Assembly: GCA_030268105.1 (NCBI GenBank)
Contig: BSDZ01000080.1
Location: 1,612,001-1,676,000, forward strand
Direction of reading: 5' to 3'
DNA from: Volvox africanus
Lineage: Eukaryota; Chlorophyta; Chlorophyceae; Chlamydomonadales; Volvocaceae
DNA: 64,000 nt
Positions 1 through 13,314 of the stretch are shown piece after piece. The position numbers were made by a program, and so were the translations under genes. A model generated the notes under the pieces. It did not search any database and was not told the origin of the DNA. It saw only the letters and a program-made list of their open reading frames with translations. How positions within the stretch are numbered: position 1 is the first letter of the stretch; every line of letters begins with the position of its first letter.

Positions 1-412
1 GCAAGAGAAAAGACCCATAGCTGTAAGATTATATGAAATAAACTCGTTTTATAACCAAAAAGTTGGCTTTAACGTTAGCACCCGCCCCAGCTGTTTAGAA
101 AGTCAAAAGTCAACGGTGCCGGGTCACGTTCCGTTGTGTAGACGTTTAGAGAGTAAAGTCAGGTTATACTTACATATATGTAAAATTATACTCAACCTAG
201 TGCAATTATCATTTTGCTGGTCAGTTATTTGTTGGCACCCGACCCAGGTTCATTGCCGTGTTACAAGGCAGCGGTCTAGATCCAGAGCGTCGTGCAACTT
301 GCCTTTTGGCGGTCCAATTGGCCACCGTGTCACTCACCAATCTTCAGCTTTTCGGATAGAACCAAACGGTTTCTATTTGTTACCTCCTGAGTTGGCCTAG
401 GGCAGTGGAACA
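1..412. other. 5' flank of the eIF3L gene
   Basis: No gene is supported here. The only sizeable open frame (116-400) has no recognisable protein and lies directly upstream of the eIF3L start codon. The stretch is probably promoter and 5' untranslated region. I saw no convincing TATA box. Confidence 0.5.
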
Positions 413-3400
413 ATGGCTTATCGGGGCGGCTATGACGACGGCTATGAGGGGTTCTACCAGGTCCCCGACATCGTGAAGCAATGGGCGCATTATTTTTATC
501 GCCATATCAGGCACGTTCCATAGGAGTTTCGAATCATATCACTTTGCGCTGGCGGCGGGCAGATAGGCAAACCAGTGACACTTGTAGCGCTGTTGCTTGG
601 CTTGGCCTACAACATTGATGAAACATTGTTTTTTGGCATTTGCCGCGGAGTCGATGTTCGTGCTTGACGGCCGCCCTGATCTGTTGTTGCCCAATTCCTG
701 TCTTGATTTGGGTTGCTCAGGGAACGCAACATTCCAGAAATTCAGTCTATGTATGAAATTTCTTTCTTGAGGCTCAGCGATCGGTATTACAAAGCCGCAC
801 CATGGCCTGAGGTGCAGCACATTCAGGAAGTCGTGGACCAGGACCATGTGTTCTGCCTTCTTTATAAGGTACGAGTGGTGGTTATGTTGAACTTGTGGAA
901 AACTGGAGGTCCCCAGGAGGGCGAAACCGCCATATTGCAGCATCATCCCTACTTTTCATCCGGACTGTCCACCATGTAATACCACATTTTCCAGTGCCTA
1001 GCTGGTATAGCCCCATATGGCCTGGTCCTACGAGCGCCCATCAACATCCAACACCGATTTTTCGCCCCCCCTCTCCGCCTCTAGGAGATGTATTTCCGTC
1101 ACCTCTACGCCCGCTGCCAGCCGACCTTGCGTGACCGGTGCGCTGGGCTGGTGGGTGGGGCTATTGAGTCTGGATAGCCTTGGGTGCAATTGTTAAGACA
1201 CAAACGATAAGCACGGCTAAACAAGCCGCTTTACGTGAATAAACTGCATACCACTTCCAGGTGTGACTCCTGGGACAACTACTGCGACCTGTTCGGGCTG
1301 CTGCTGACGAGCAATGTCAACATGCAGCTGCCCAACATCTGGTTATGGGACATGGTGGATGAGTTCCTTTATCAGTTCCAGGTGGGTTGTGCAAGCCCGG
1401 TGGCCCTAGTAGGGGACATGGAGAGAGACGGGGGATGAGGAAGTGCAAACAGGGTCCCACCAGATGCAGTGGTGGGTCCTGGGAAGGGAAGTTGAGGGCC
1501 AGGAGGGTGTTGGGAAGTTGGGAAAAAGCGGCGGTGAAGGGGGCCAGGGTGCGGCGATGAGTACCTCAACATAATGGACCTGGAGCCTTCTGGTGAAACC
1601 TAGCCGGTTCGATCTCGAAAAGCGGAAAACCCAATTTGGGTTGGGCTTGTCTGAGTGGCTGGAATTGCTATAGTAATAGAATTTGTTGTCGTTCTCGCAT
1701 CCATCCTGGTGTTTTCTAAGGCCTTTCTTCGTTGCTCGTACATTTACGCTGCATGTCTCAAACCCTACTTCTTCACAGTCATTCTGCCAGTATCGCGGCA
1801 AGGTGCAGTCCATGTCCCCGGAGGAGATTGAGAACCTGAAGAAGTGCGAGGTGAAGAAGGTAGGTGCTAGTTGAGCTGGAACTGGATTTCGTGTTGACGC
1901 TGGAAAAATGTGTGGACTATCATTTTCCGCTTCTGTTTCCGCTACTATAGGTTTGGAACACGATCGAGGTGCTCAACATCCTGCAAGCACTGGTCGACAA
2001 GAGCGGCATCGTGGCGGAGCTGGAGGGCGATGGAGGCGCCAGGTGGATGGGAAGGGGGCAGGGCTGAGATGGGGGCCGGGGCACGGGGTGCACTGTGGGC
2101 GCATCACGATATAAGGGATGTGGTAAGGGATGACGTTAAAGCTTCAGGGCGGGACTGCAGGTTGCCGAAACACGTGCCCCTATCCGCCTGCAGGGCAGCG
2201 ACCTTTCTCAGCTCTTCTGCGTGTGCGTATTTTTACCTGCCCGCTAAAGCTAGTTCACCCTGTTTTGCTGTCATAACATCCGCTTCTGTCTGGGCTTCGG
2301 CTGCAAAACCCGGCTCTCTCTGACCGATCCAGGCTGTGCCAACTGGAGGGCTACTACCCGCAGTCGTCCAACGTGCTGCGGATGCTGGGCTACTTCTCCC
2401 TGACGGGCCTTATGCGTGTGCACTGCTTGGTGGGAGACTACTACACGGCGCTCAAGGTGTGTGTGTGTGTGATGTGTGCATGTTTACTTAGGCTTGGTTT
2501 TAGGGTTTATGTAGAAATGCGTAAGAACGTGAAGTCCCTAAACCCAACGAAGGCCCTTGTGACCCTAAACTCAGGCCGCAACGAACAGGACGAAGAATGG
2601 TGGGCGGAATGTCTTCAATAGCAGAAAAGAAAACGATGTGACTGGTCCCACGCTATGTCTCGCAATCACGGATCCATAGCAAACAACGCCCGTAGTTTTG
2701 CGTTCGTGGTTTGGTTTGTCATCCCACCGACAACCCACTCTCACAAAGGCGCTAATTATGGCTTTGGATTCGGTTAAAAGTTCGTCTGAACATCCGCAGG
2801 CTGCGAATAAGCGTTATCCTCGTCCCTTGCCATTTTGCGTAAATTCCAATGCTCCTCATTTCTTGTCTCATGTCGTGGCTTATCCCCCTTTTTAGGCCAT
2901 CTACCCGCTGAACCTTCATGAGCGCGCGCACCTCTTCACGCCCCGCATCCCTGGAGCGCACATCACCCTCTTCTACTACGGAGGATTCTCCTACCTCATG
3001 CAGCGCAGGTAAAGTGAAAGGCGCTCATCCTCTGAATATGTGTTCCCAATGCGTTGCCTCCCAGGGCGGAGCATTATCGGTATAGTGGTGGTATTCATAT
3101 CCATCAATCCGTGACAGGACCTCCCATGAAACATAATACGTACATCATGTGCATCATCTTCATAAATCATACTCTGCTCACAGGTACCTCGACGCTTCCC
3201 GGTGTTTCAACACTGCGTTGCTGTACATCTACCGGGTCAAGGGCGCCCACCGCACCAGTCCCCAGTTTGACCAGATGTTGAAGAAGAACGAGCAGATGTA
3301 TCAGCTGCTGGCTATTTGTCTGGCGCTGTGTCCAGTGGCCTCCAAGAGCCTGGATGAGAACGTTCTTATGCAGGTGAGGGACAGGAAGTGCGTGAGGGGG

Positions 3401-6054
3401 GTTACGCTGGGAAATTGTTCGGCTTAGGTTACAAGCGGACGGTTATGGTTGTGGTTATGAATGTTACACATCTCGTTCCTGGCCGCCGGGGCAGACCTGT
3501 CCTGTCTTGCCTATCCGGGGCAGATCACACGAAGCGGACTACACTCATCATCTAAGGATCGCCTGCAACAATCTTTTTATGAATCATCTGAATCACCTTC
3601 CAAGATGATGTTCGGGGCGTTAAAATTCATCTCGTTAACAAGTCCTAAGAGCAAAAAACTATTGGTGTGTTTCAATGATGATGATACTAATCCCGACGGC
3701 TGAAAGGGCAGCGCTGTGAGGAACGGCCGTGGGAAATGTAAATTTGGGAATCCAGGAACACGACCTTTCACAAGGTTGTGGGGCTTTCAGCATATAACAT
3801 ACACCTCCATTAATCCCTCGACTCGCCTTATACCGTGTGGCTGTTGAGTTTCATAAGAGGTGTACATCACCGTGCAGTCGATGTATGTAGCCGTTGACGC
3901 GCGCAGAGAGATTCGCTGACAACACAAGCTGACTCCCTTCGAGTGGTAGCAGCCATGAGTGTTTTCTGATAGTAACTCTCTGACAGCATTTTGACACTAG
4001 GACAGCCCTAAGCACAGTTGAGCTTTGCGCATATCAGATTGGGGTTTGGACCAGGATAGTAGGGAGGGGGATCTTGCATAGATTTTGTCGTAGTAGGCCG
4101 GTGGCCGCGAAATGGGGCCACCTGTTGGCGACTAGGTGCGTGGCCGGTTGATCCATATATGTGATGAACTGCCAAACGATGCTGAATGCTCGCACTTGGC
4201 GAGCGCGCATTCTCAATTGAAAGCAAGTGTTTGATTACTGACCCCTCTGAAGCAACAAAATAGGGCGCGAGTGAAAGGCTGAGGCTGAGCGAATCCACCA
4301 TGACACGTGCGAACCCAGTGCCACGCGCGAACTCAGTAATGCAATTCTGCAACGGTTTTCATTTATCGTTAATTGTATGCTCTCAAGATCTATTGTTGTG
4401 AAACGGGAAATTGTATCTTTATGAAATGCCGACCCGATGTTTTTTTGTTGACTTTCTAAAAACCCAGTGCCCCTCAGCTGAACCCTCCCCTTTTTCTCTC
4501 GCCCTCCCTGCTGGTCTCCATTGATGTCGCTTTTCCCTGCAGCTTCGCGAACGGCAAACCGATAACATGGCTGCCATGGGCCGGGGAGATATCGACGTGT
4601 ACGACACCCTGTTCCGGGACGCCTGTCCCAAGTTCGTGACCTCTACCCCGCCCGCATACGACCAGGCCACCACAAACACCAACCAGCTGGTAAGCAAGCT
4701 ACAGGCAGGGCTCACCAGAAGGGAGCGCCACAGGGGTAATGTAATGATCCCGCTTAAGCTTCTCATTACCTCTAATTGCACAAAGTACTTTCCTGTAAAC
4801 ATGACATGTAACGGTAAGGGACAGGACGGAGCTGCGCAGAGTTTAGGATTAGTAGCTTGATGATAATGACTCAGTGCGGCAGCCTAACGCTAAACCTTGT
4901 CGATATGTAGTTTTTGCTGTCCTAAAGCTAGCCCTCTTTCGCGGTGGGCTGGTGCGGCGTGAACCGTTGAATGTCCTCTTTGGGTCTCAGGCTGTATTGT
5001 GGAATTGCTGCATGGTTGCTTCTCTATCTCTCCCCCCGCGTTGGGTTCAGTGCCCGGGTCCGTTGTTTTTGCTAACGTCGGGGTCACGGTAAGACACCCA
5101 CTCACATGCACACGCACAGGACTTCCGCTGCAGGTTTCGTCCTCTCGTCTGCCCCCACGACCACAGGCATCCGCGCCACCCGATCCCGCCCCCTCCCCGC
5201 CATACACCCATTCCCGGGTCCCTCAGGCCTTCCGCGCTCAGCTGAACTCATTCCTTTTGGAGGTGAGGTCCCAACAAACGCTTCCGCAGCTGAAGCAGTA
5301 CCTGCTGCTTTATTCCTCCATCAGCTTGACGCGACTGGCGGCGCTGATGGACTGCGACGAGGGGGCCCTGCGGCAGCAGCTGCTATGCCTTAAGAACAAG
5401 CAGCGCCAGCTGAAGTGGGATGTTGGAAAGGATATGACGGCAGGTGGGTCATGAATCGTTTGATTGGGTCTCTGGACGTATGGGGCATATCCGATGCTGC
5501 TTTTCAAGTGGGAATGTTGGTTTTGTTTAGTGATCGATATCATTGTTCACCTAAAGTTCAAGCATACTTTGTGATGACTAACATAAGACTGGCGTAAGAC
5601 ACGTATAGAGACGAACAAAATAAAATGCTAGCACCTTGCTGGAAACGAAAGTTCACTAATGATGGTGTTAGAAATGCCAAATATGATCAAGCTCCTGCCC
5701 TGTGTAACCTTTGTCTCCGTATTTTGGGCTGCTTTGTATCATAGTAATTGCCTAGCCACAGCATCCCTACACTTAATATGTGCTCCACGGGTCCAGAGCT
5801 TCTTGTTGTCCGATGACCCCTTGCACCCAATCCCGGCAGGCACCTGGACCGTGGCCACCGACCTGGAGTTCCACATCGACGTAGACACGGAGACGGGTCA
5901 TGAGATGGTGCTCGTGTCAGATACGCAGCAGGTCCTTACTTACGCGCCCTTCCTCGCACATCACATCATCCGTTTCGAGGAGATTATCCGGGATCTGTCC
6001 TTGCCGTCTGCCGCCGGCATTGCCGGCGCCACGGTTGGCGCAGCGAGGGCGTGA
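413..6054 (+). CDS. EIF3L: eukaryotic translation initiation factor 3 subunit L (eIF3L)
   Basis: This is subunit L of the cytosolic eIF3 complex, which helps load the 43S ribosome onto mRNA. Twelve exons fit: 413-510, 721-868, 1085-1137, 1261-1381, 1791-1859, 1951-2042, 2333-2456, 2896-3008, 3184-3373, 4543-4689, 5227-5443 and 5840-6054. They total 1587 nt, or 528 aa, close to plant and animal eIF3L. Recognisable family segments run in order: EIQSMYE with a YYKAAPWPE-type stretch, WDNYCDLF, WLWDMVDEFLYQF, the block ending in MLGYFSLTGLMRVHCLVGDY, KKNEQMYQLLAICL, YDTLFRDACPKF, the PCI-type region QLKQYLLLYSSISLTRLA, and a C-terminal block with DLEFHIDVD. The first intron appears to start with GC instead of GT. 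The intron between exons 9 and 10 is the longest (about 1.17 kb). The start is the ATG at 413, which opens a YDDGYEGFYQVP N-terminus. The family call is very firm; individual splice sites are slightly less so. Confidence 0.96.
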
Positions 6055-8561
6055 GCGGATGAGAGAGAGAAGGGTCTTCGATGAGCTTGGGAGGTCATGG
6101 GAGCCGGGATGGGCGGGAAGAAAGCGTGCCAGGACCACATGCCATAGCAGGAGTAGAAGGGAGCTCATGATCATGCGAAACACACTCACGAATGGCTTTC
6201 CACGATGGTGGTGAAGGGGAGCTAGAACTGCTGTGCCAATTGTTGCGTAGTGTTCTCGGATTGGTGGGGAAGGGAAGGGCTCGGGAAAAGTTTTAGGGGG
6301 TCGGGGCGGCAGCTGCAGAGCGACGGGTGGGCAGGTGGTGATGGCACAGGGAGTCACTGGTCAACGCAAGAACATGCACAGTCGATTCCAGACGTGCGAG
6401 TGATTGCATGGCACGGTGGCAGGGGAGTGTAATGGAACGGAGTAGTTTGAGCATTTTGCGCCTTGACTTGCATTGTCTTGCAAGGGCGTGGAGCCGAAAA
6501 GCCTGTTGAGGGAGGGCGAGAGACCCCTAGGTATAGGAGGTGGCAAGCAGTCAGATCTGCCAATATCTATGTAATGGGGATCGGGATGCGCGACAGGGCT
6601 GAGGTAGGGGGGGATGCGGGAAAGACATGGGGTTGACATGGGTAGCAAAGCATAGAGGACCCGGGCGTTTGGCTGTAAATGAGTGTCAGCCATTCCTTGA
6701 TTAGCTATGACTGGCAGCGGTGATTTGGGGGTGTGTTTGGTTGGAATACAGGGCGGGCACGACAGGCGCCTTGCTGTTGCGAGTGTCACACATTATCGTC
6801 TGTCATTCCACATAATTGACATATTAGGTTTACGCCTCCCGGGATGGTGGGCAGGTGGTCAGGTGACGCTGATCATCCGCGCATGCACTTGTTGTGCGAT
6901 GTGTATGCAGGTGCTGATGTAGACAGGCTGGTTATTTAACACATGCAGATCTAATCTGTAGTGTGATGTAGAAAGTGTTGAATCATTTTCAAGGCTGTTT
7001 AGAGCGTTGTTGTCGCGATGTGTCTCCAACACAAGCGTCTGTGCTGAATAATAGTGTTTCGCCGTTTAGGTCAACAATCGGCTAAGTGAGGTTGCGTACA
7101 ACGGAGGGGAGGCCTTGATTTTCGTGATAGCGACAAAGCATCGGGAGGCCGGGGGAAAGTGCCAAAATATTTGCCGCCAGAAATAAAGCAGCTGTAACAG
7201 GCACGACATTACCTCGCAACACCCTGCAGTACATGTCCTGCATAATCCGTCCATATGATTATAGCCTATCTGTTACGTTTTTGCTTTAATTAGCAACAGC
7301 AGCATGAGCGGCTGCTCTCGTCGGCTTTTGGGGGCAGAGTCCTTGTTGGTATCCCGTGATGCGCCAGCTCGAACTCATACTATACATCGGTTAGGCCTCA
7401 AAGAGTGACTCCAGTTAGATGATTAATACTAATCCTTCTTGAGACGCTATGCCCAACACATATGAGGTAATAATGGAAAATTTTCCTGATATGTATGGTA
7501 TGTAAACATGTATTCATCACGAATTCAGGGTTCCACATTCCGCAGTGTGGATGTGGATGTGGTCAAGAAAGCTTCTCTCATGATGCCACCACATCTTGCA
7601 TATTTATAATACGAGTGAGAAGGTGGGGCTCTCACGCAGCGGCAGACTAGCGGCGGCATGGCCCCAAGTAGAATTTAGGAAGTAGGATTTAGTCTTTCCA
7701 TTTGGATGTGAGAGCGGGCGGGGAAGATGGGCTACGCCGCCAGGATGTCGTCGCCATACGGCAGCAGTCGTAGCCTTCGACATATGCCGTAAAACAGCCA
7801 CAAGCATAACGAAGCTTTGTACACTGATATAAGTGAACACTGCACGTCAGGGAACTAGAGTGCATGTGCTGGATGGACGGGATCATCGCAAGGCCTTCGT
7901 CAGAGCTGGTCATATGCACGAGCGAAATATGTCCAACGGCTCCCGCGCAAATTTTCAGAATTGAATTAGAATTTTAAGCATGGAAGCAAAAAGTGATTAT
8001 TGCGATGGGTTTAAACGTGACAAAGGCTTGAAATAACAGGGCTTTCTGCAAGGTGGCTAGGTCAGACATTTTTGCGCAAAGAATGTGCCTGTAATGCACT
8101 CCATTCAATTTCGATTGTCATTAACCTGCCGTAGCTTCTAGGCCTGGGGTCGTCGGCCACGAAAGTACGGCAGGCCTCGGGGAAGCTATGAATTCCCTTT
8201 CTGACACGGGATTGGGCCTTGGAATACGATCCAAGCTATAAGGGATTTGACAAAGCAACATATGGGGATTTTTTCCAACAAGGCCTAGATCTGTAATATG
8301 ATCATCGATATCGTGCGAACCTTTTCCTGTTACGGACTTCGGGAAAGCGCTCCAGGACTATCATCGCAATATCAAGCATACCAAACGTGCATTATAATAT
8401 CTACATTTCCATAGTTGCTTATTAGGCGCACATAGATTTTTTGTTCCGCTTTCAGACTTCTCTTTACAGTATCAGTGCCTAGCAAAGGTTTTAGATAGCA
8501 TACTTTGATACAATCCTCTATATATCATCAGATACTGTTGATCACTGCCGGAATCAATACG
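6055..8561. other. intergenic region downstream of eIF3L
   Basis: No gene is supported. The first part is the eIF3L 3' untranslated region, which extends at least to the TGTAA at 6674-6678. The rest becomes AT-rich towards 8561 and contains only short, unconvincing open frames on both strands. The last few hundred bases should hold the promoter of the next gene. Confidence 0.5.
6674..6678 (+). other. candidate poly(A) signal TGTAA for eIF3L
   Basis: TGTAA is the usual polyadenylation signal in volvocine algae. This copy lies about 620 nt beyond the eIF3L stop codon and is the first on the coding strand that I noticed. Long 3' untranslated regions are common in these algae. Confidence 0.4.
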
Positions 8562-10391
8562 ATGGCGAATGCTACAGAGGTGAACAGAACATCGGGCACG
8601 GCTTTGCCAGGTAGGTAATCAATGCCAGTTACGTCACACTCAAATATATCCTCCAGTTAGCGCCTCTGCGTGGTCCGCAGCGAGCCGCCGAAACCGGCGG
8701 CGCCCATTCTGTTGCCGTTCCGACTGGTCTCGTACACGGAATTTTTATTTTCATTTAAAAAATTTACACAGGTTTGGAGCATCTGCGGGACAGTGTCCAT
8801 AACTGGGAGGCGTCTGTCCGGACGTTATCGCTTACGGCAGCCGCCATGGCCGAAAGCGTGGGCGCGGGGATGGCAGCTCAGACGTTGGCGTCTTATGGCC
8901 AACAGCCCGAGCGCACCCTCAAACCAGGTAAGCCCTTACCTCTGATTTTATCCTCAGCCACTGCGAACTTGCTTCTGTTTGCCATAGACCATCCCTCCCT
9001 CTTTTTTCGCTGTAGACAACCCTATTTCGCCGCGCCGCTCAACATTCCTTCACCACCCTCCCGTTCCCCATGCCGGCTTCCCTCGCCATTGTATCGCAGA
9101 TTTACCACCCGTCCTGTCTCCGTTCCCGCCATTCCCCTCCGCAGCCCCAGTTGCTCCTGCCGCTGCACTGCCCGGCGCATCTTCTTCGCTGCTAGCCTCT
9201 TCACCGATACCCACTTTGGTGGTTTCCGGATCACAGCTTAAAGCGGGCCGTGTCTTCATCGTGGCGAACCTACAGGGTGCCTACTACACGCTCTTAGAGT
9301 TTCTTTCCCGCCAGAAATTCGACTTCCGCTCTGATAATCTCTTGCACCTTGGTAACCTCGTGGCGCCGCCGACTGAAGCCGTGGCTACTGTAGCCGCCTC
9401 GGGCTTTGGCGGCGGCAGTAAGGGTTCACCCGAGACGCCAGGCCCTTCCCGGCGCCGCCGCAACTCGACCTCAGTGCTGAAGCTCGTCCGCCGCCATGGC
9501 GGTCTGGGCCCTATGGGTGGTCATGAATGCCTGGCACTGCTTGTGACAGCACGTGCAAATCGTATGCTGGCATTCAACCAGGCAGAGGAGGAGCGGCGGC
9601 TGGCGGCGCTGCTATCGCAAAAGCAGCAGCAGGAGGCGGAAGCTGGGGCGATGGTGGGTTTTAAAAAGCCATCATCAAGTTTAAACGTTCGCTGCAGTGC
9701 GCTATCGCTGCAGCTGGCGGGAGTGACTGCAACAGGAGCGGGCGCGCCCACGCCTCCGGCTTGGTGTACTTCGGCCGCCACGCCCGTGAATAACTGGCTA
9801 GGGCCCGACTGCTCTTCACAGAGCGATAGCTCGGACGGCGCCTCGGCTAGCGACGACGAGATGGATGTAGATGTGGTGGCAGCATCTTGGACTCCGCACC
9901 GGGACGGAAGCATGCTGTCGCCGTCTGCCCCGGCCACGGCGACAGCGGGGTGCAGTACAATGATGCTCCCTGGCGGCGCCGCTAGCGGCCTTTCTCTGGA
10001 CAAGTTAGACCTGTCGCAAATGCTTTCCATGCCAGCATGTGTGGTACTGGAGCCGTATGGTGTACGGCTCCAACATGCCGGTCCAACGGATGCCGCTGAC
10101 GTTGCCCCTGACGCAGCCACTGCTGGGAACCGGCGCTATCACACGCTCTTCAGTCACCGTCGGGCTGGCGGCGGCGCCACAGTCGCCGCCGCTGGGGGTG
10201 GCGTCAACGCCCATTTCACTGGTATCTCGTCTTCCCGGGATGTAGTACGATTTGCAGTACTGCCGCCCCTGCGAACACTGCAGCGGCTGTCTCCGGGTTT
10301 CGGAGCTAAGATGGCGGCGTTGGTGGCTCCTAGTCGTGAGGATTTAATGTTAGAGATTCTGGAGGAGCCGGTTTCGGAGCTGGACGCATAG
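8562..10391 (+). CDS. ApaH/PPP-like phosphoesterase-fold protein, apparently without metal ligands
   Basis: Three exons (8562-8610, 8772-8927, 9100-10391) give 498 aa with consistent phases. After a Pro/Ala-rich linker (about residues 70-110), residues 118-156 read GRVFIVANLQGAYYTLLEF through to HLGNLV. This matches the start of ApaH/PPP-type metallophosphoesterases, where the consensus is GDxHG followed about 25 residues later by GDxV(D)RG. Here the metal-binding Asp and His of GDxHG are Asn125 and Gln127, and the Asp of GDxV is Asn154. A later GGHE stands where GNHE is usual. If the alignment is right, the protein is a pseudo-enzyme. The remainder is Ser/Ala/Gly-rich and unlike any domain I know, including an acidic stretch near residue 320. 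I see no clear targeting peptide. I cannot name a substrate or partner. A weaker alternative is that the resemblance is coincidental. Confidence 0.62.
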
Positions 10392-13314
10392 CCCCACTGT
10401 TTTGGTGCGACATTTTTGTACGGTCTGGGGTACGGCTTATGGACACGCCTAGGGACGGAGAGAAGGTGTTTCTTCAGTCTACGTTCAGCAGAGAAAGTTG
10501 TTGCTGGATGGATTTCGAATTTCGGAAAGATTCATAGGATATTCTGTTGGATAGATTGTCGGGTATGTCATGGTGTTGCCGATAAGCTGTGATCTTCTCG
10601 GGCACATCCGCGGTGAGTTGAAAGTTAGGAGTTGTAGGTTGGCATTTCCAGTTGGGAGATGTTATTGGAAAGCAGGAGGCTGGGTTACAAGAACCGTCCA
10701 AACAGCACCAAGAAATAATTTTGCGGAATCTCGGATTTCGTCGAATGCACTCAGCGTGTGTGGAGTGGACTGAGTAGAAGTAGATTGTCAGCGTCAATGG
10801 TAGCAGCGCCGGGGGAAGGCGCTGAATTTATCTAGAAGGCTGTTTTGACGTTTTGAAGCTTTTCACAATCCGGCGCGGGTATCTCCGTTTTTCTCTGTGT
10901 TCTCTCCGCTTCTCTCGTTCTCTCGGGAAGGACCCTCCGGCCCCCTGTCGCCGCCGGACCCCTTGTCGCCGCCGCAGCCGCCGTTGCCGCCGCCGCGGCG
11001 CTTTACGAATATTTCAAGTTGTTGTGAGGGGAGGAGGAGGGGGATAGTGTGTATGTGGGCTGGCGGCTCTGTGCGCACGTTTTTCCGTTGCCAGGCTCTG
11101 TGGACGGGCCTTATAAAGTCTATGAGGCGATCACAACTGACCACTTATTTGACAGGATTCGGTTAAGTCTTTATGTTGGTTTCTTCCTCGTCCTATCCTG
11201 TTTTCTTGGAAGCAGAAATGTCAATCTCTTGCTGCGAGGCAAGTGCTTTTTGTCGTGATACAATATCTTCTGGTGCGTTTATATGACATGATGACACACA
11301 TAACGTTATGTTCATGACATTCATTATCAAGAGACCTAAACATACGGTTTCTGTACTCGTATCCGTGCCCGTACACTGCCTTTCGCATCAGTGTACGATG
11401 CCTGCCGCGTACATCATATTTCGCTTAAATTGTATTACGATTAAAACCGCGGATGTTAAAACCCGCAAAAGATAGGTGTTAATATTTGTGCTATTACAAA
11501 AGCCGGTAACCCTAAGAAAATGCGGCAAGTGCATTTGCTGTTGTCATGTTTAATGGTAGCTTACCAAACAACTGACAACCGACGTGAACGGTTGGCATAG
11601 TCTTGGGATCTCCGTGCGCGTCGTTATTAATTCTCCACTGTAGACGATGGCTATCACGACTTCTTTGGTCTCCGGCTTGCAAAGAGAGACAGGGAGAAAG
11701 AAGAGATGTTGAGAATGGCGTTTGTGGTGTTTCTCCGCCCTGTTAGCGGTCTTTGTCGTCACAGCCAATTTGTACTTGTACGAAATATAAAGGTGTTGAA
11801 GACAGGGTACGGCACGTACCCAGCAGCAGGTTGAGGCAGAGGTGATGATAAGAGAGGTGTGCTGTGGCGGCATGTGCTGGGTAAGCTGGGAGGCGGTGTG
11901 AGCCTAAATTGGATCTGACAGGTCGGCGGAGGTGGCGGTGGGTGTGCGGAAGGGTTATGGGGCGGGTGGGGATGGAGCAGCCCAAACCGTTATGACCTTC
12001 GCAAATCTCTTCCTCCCGAATGCACCGTCTGGTACATGCGGTTGTTGTGGTGGCAGTGGTGGTGGTGGTGGTATTATGTAAAATAGGTACCTTTCTTTTT
12101 TCTTATGCAGCAAATGCGCGAGGGTGGGGAGTTGGCATGCGCACTGCAGCGCAGGGGACTAGAACAAGCACATGCAGAAAGGTACCCAGACATATTTAAA
12201 AGGATCACTTCAGTGTCGTAAGGCTCTTTAACCAGCAGGTATTCAACTGGCCACTTGTGAGGGCAGGCCTTAGGGTCGACTTGGAGCCCAGCTCACCTGA
12301 GGGCCTTATCCCTTCCCGAACTCCTCGAATCGCACTCTCACACCATGATGTGCTCCTTGTCAAAAGCAGTACCACATCTCGGGTATTCGCCTGCCCCCCT
12401 TAACCCTGTTTAACCCAATCAAAGGATTGGAGGATCATTGACATTCGGTTTGCTTGTTTGAGGCAGGTGCGTGCGGGGATGGCCGACCGTAGCCCCCCTT
12501 TTACTTCAATGTGGGCAGTTTTTTGTTTTTAGTTGCAGTTTTCGTTTCTTTTGCGGGAAACAGCGCGACCGGGGTTGAAGGTGGAGGGGCGCGAGAACCT
12601 GTGTCGGTGTGATGCTGCGGGGCTAGTGCATTGTGGCTGGGTGGGTGCTCGAAAGGTACATCAAGGTTTGGGCCATGAGGTGCTTTGTTTCGCCAAAGTC
12701 TGCCTCGTACCACTGCAATATAGTACCGCTCTTACTTTAAACATCGTATAGGACCGTCGTAAAGGAGAAATCTGGAAACGTCACATACCGACGATATGGC
12801 AAAACACAGCATACCGAGCATCACCACAATCACTCCTCGCCAGTCCCCTACCTGTCTCTGCCTGCGTGGCACCAACTTAACCCAGGCGGGCGGGTTTGTG
12901 CCAGATTTCCACTTTCACCGCCCCATCGCCGCGACTGTCACCACAAAGTATCTCTTTTCATCGCAGCGAAGTATCCGTACTATCGGGTACAAGAACCACG
13001 CCCTCCTCATGTTGATTCCAGCCAATAAATGAATCAATAGTTACTATCCGTACGATTCGTACGACGTTATAGAGGCACCTATCGCAGATATCCCTTCGCC
13101 CCGATCCGCACATCCCAGTCCTTCCTCCCCGCCTTTACCCGCGCGCCCGTATCCTCGCCCCTTAGCCCGCCGCCTTTCCCTTTTTCTCTCTCTCTCTCTC
13201 TGTCTGTCTGTCTGTCTGTCTGTCTGCTTGCCTCCGCGGCGAAACCCCAACAACCAATACACAACTCCCCCATGTTCCGCTGCACACAACCCTGGCAAAG
13301 CCCCTGGCACGGAC
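10392..13314. other. intergenic region between two convergent genes
   Basis: This region holds the 3' ends of the phosphoesterase-like gene (+) and the oligopeptidase gene (-). No further gene is supported. There is a GC-rich, CCG-type low-complexity patch near 10930-11000, a short GGT run near 12055-12070 and the pyrimidine microsatellite at 13185-13226. I did not find a well-placed TGTAA for either gene. Confidence 0.5.
13185..13226. repeat. CT / CTGT microsatellite
   Basis: A run of CT dinucleotides is followed by about six copies of the tetranucleotide TGTC. It lies just beyond the stop codon of the minus-strand oligopeptidase gene, probably inside its 3' untranslated region. Confidence 0.9.

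Noticed and set aside
515..516. GT donor for eIF3L intron 1
   Set aside because: It breaks the reading frame into exon 2 with the only good acceptor; the GC donor at 511 keeps the frame and the conserved sequence.
9521..10120. 199-codon minus-strand ORF
   Set aside because: It is the antisense shadow of exon 3 of the phosphoesterase-like gene, whose plus-strand reading is spliced in phase.
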